The notes under the pieces were generated by a model. That model did no database searches, was not told where the DNA came from, and saw only the letters and a program-made list of their open reading frames with translations. This document shows positions 62,265 through 64,000 of a stretch of DNA of 64,000 bases, piece by piece. Position numbers and translations under genes: made by a program. The stretch lies in assembly GCF_021155775.2 (NCBI RefSeq), contig NC_060236.1, forward strand, positions 30,780,348 to 30,844,347, in the 5' to 3' direction. The number at the start of each line of letters is the position of its first letter. Within the stretch, counting starts at the first letter, position 1. Origin of the DNA: Neodiprion pinetum (lineage: Eukaryota > Arthropoda > Insecta > Hymenoptera > Diprionidae).

Positions 62265-63248
62265 CTCCCCGTTAATTAGAATTTCCCTTGTACCTCAATT
62301 TAGCGTATTACCTTGTTATATCCACCCACATAATCACCTTGTCGGGATATTTTGTATAACGTTGAACCGTTTAAAAGGTTTCTTCGAATAATTTATACGA
62401 ACACCCGTAAATAATGATATAGACATCAGGTGTTTACCCCAGAATATATATTACTAATTATACGTTATATATATGTGATAATATATATATATATATATTA
62501 TGCGAGGGTGCAGAGATATAGAAAATAATGAGGACGTGATGATTTTTTGATTATACGTATGTAAGCCGTTATAGATACGCTAAAAGGAAACGTGAAATAT
62601 GCGTCTAGCGACTCGGAGCCGTAGCCTGAAACGCAGACTCGGATCCTTTGATCTTCGACCATTACGTTACCTTACGTTACATTTCACCGATGTATCGCCT
62701 TTATCTCATGGTTCGTACGCGCTAGCGCTTCTTTAATGTAACGTTACGACGATCCACGGATACACGGATCATTGCGTCGGATCGGCGGGGCTACGTCATC
62801 GAAACGTTGGAATTATAGACATTGGAATAATGGCTGTTTCAATCGAATCTTGTCTCGCTAGTTTTACGTCGATACAGGGTATACCGAGTTAGGTTTTACA
62901 CGTTCCGCATTACCGGCCAATACCGATTGTCGGTAACGTAGACCGAAGCGCGATCGTCCAGCTTTGCCAAAAAAAAAAAAAAAAAGTCGAAAAATCTATG
63001 AGGAATGGCTGAAAACTTGACTGGAAAATGTATATTGCACGAAAGGATAAATTTCTCGTTGAGTTGAGGCCTCAGATTAATAGCTGAAAAATTTGATAAC
63101 ACTGTTTTCGAAACGTCTGTTTAAAATTCAAATCCTGCACGCACATACTTACCGTATCGTATTTACAACCGAATGTGACAGTATAAATGCATGGGGCCTG
63201 AAACATTTCGTTGAATGAATTTATTGTAAATAATCACGAGCAAATGCA

Positions 63249-63278
63249 TACACACACACACACGTACGCACACATAGT
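63249..63278. repeat. (CA)n microsatellite
   Basis: CACACACACACACACA followed by GTACGCACACA. Confidence 0.8.
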
Positions 63279-63545
63279 TTGTTACTAATCGTCACTTTAG
63301 ATCAATGGATTTTTTGCATTTTTGGCAATCTGTGGCAGACGTTCAGGCGGGATAAGTTGACGGGCGCTTTTTTCTTAGTAATACCCTGTATCGATGCTAC
63401 TGGAATGTGTTTCGATGGTTTCTCATTCGTTTATCGCACATTTATTAAATAAGCTTGTTTCGACGTGATAGGTCGACGTTCGGTCGTGCGACGATACTCT
63501 ATCAGATTAGTATCAATTGGCGCAATGAAAAAGGCAAAAAAGAGG

Positions 63546-63563
63546 AGGGGGGGGGGGGGGGGA
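63546..63563. repeat. Poly-G tract
   Basis: Run of 16 or so G residues. Confidence 0.85.
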
Positions 63564-63882
63564 GACCAAAATTAAGAGGAGGTAATGAAGCGACAACTAA
63601 GACTCGATATATATATATATATATTTATATATCGATATTTAAATACATATGCATATATATAAATCTATAATAATTAAGTATACGTAGTTAGTCGATAAGG
63701 AAAGGATCAATCTTATCTTGTTGACTTATGAAATTTTATTCGTGCATAAACGATGATATTATTATAAATAAATAGTAAATTACTCGGAGCTAGATCGCGC
63801 CTAAATTCAAGGTACAATTATCACGACATAAATAGGCTTAACGACTATACTTGAAGGTATTGTTAAAGCTTAGACTTAGGTC

Positions 63883-63907
63883 GAAAAAAAAAAAAAAAAA
63901 AAAAAAA
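63883..63907. repeat. Poly-A tract
   Basis: About 24 A residues; no flanking features marking it as a retroposon tail were seen. Confidence 0.8.
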
Positions 63908-64000
63908 GAAACGTTCCCTTGACAATCGTGTACAGGTCGTTCGTTCGATGTTGTGTATATAGATAATCGCTGCGTTTTAATTTTAAACGATCATATCTAG

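Larger units (their letters stand above)
58730..64000 (+). other. Shal 3' UTR and downstream region
   Basis: No coding sequence was recognised to the end of the window. The stretch is AT-rich with many ATATAT tracts and simple repeats. AATAAA at 63767-63772 and several earlier AT-rich candidates could serve as poly(A) signals. Kv4 genes often have long 3' UTRs, so part of this is probably transcribed. Confidence 0.4.

Noticed and set aside
1..64000. tRNA, rRNA, known microRNA or CRISPR-like arrays
   Set aside because: I looked for tRNA TPsiC-type words, conserved microRNA seeds with hairpins, and regularly spaced direct repeats. Nothing convincing was found, but reading by eye would miss weak cases.

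Overview
The window is nuclear DNA from an insect, most likely a holometabolan and plausibly a hymenopteran such as a sawfly. This rests on the close match of the encoded proteins to insect orthologues, phase-consistent GT-AG introns, AT-rich introns and UTRs with many microsatellites, and many short terminal-inverted-repeat (TIR) elements. The order was not identified by any search. There is no operon structure, rRNA, tRNA or CRISPR array.

Layout. (1) 1-363, plus: 3' end of OMA1, a mitochondrial inner-membrane M48 metalloprotease. (2) 2573-11059, minus: an adenosylhomocysteinase-like (AHCYL/IRBIT) gene, convergent with OMA1. Every coding junction is traceable. There is a 7-bp terminal coding exon and two candidate alternative N-terminal exons. 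A piggyBac-like non-autonomous element of about 0.7 kb lies in the first intron. (3) 11060-14461: about 3.4 kb between AHCYL and the divergent p190 RhoGAP gene. (4) 14462-23357, plus: p190 RhoGAP, 22 coding exons in one continuous frame of 1659 aa. (5) 23358-31686: p190 3' UTR rich in AAT/TTA repeats, an intergenic stretch, then the GC-rich upstream and 5' UTR region of the next gene. (6) 31687-58729, plus: Shal, the Kv4 A-type potassium channel. It has four coding exons, with a 16.9-kb intron that splits the selectivity-filter codon. (7) 58730-64000: probable Shal 3' UTR and downstream DNA with simple repeats.

The four genes share no pathway. OMA1 acts in mitochondrial stress proteolysis, AHCYL in IP3-receptor and methylation-cycle regulation, p190 in Rho-GTPase inactivation, and Shal in somatodendritic A-current. 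No undescribed multi-gene system is evident. The less ordinary material is (a) alternative exons and split codons in AHCYL and Shal and (b) a collection of at least eight MITE-like inverted-repeat elements, seven of them in the Shal or AHCYL introns. One of these families has two diverged copies in opposite orientation 8 kb apart. Everything here was read by eye; identity levels are estimates and no database was consulted.
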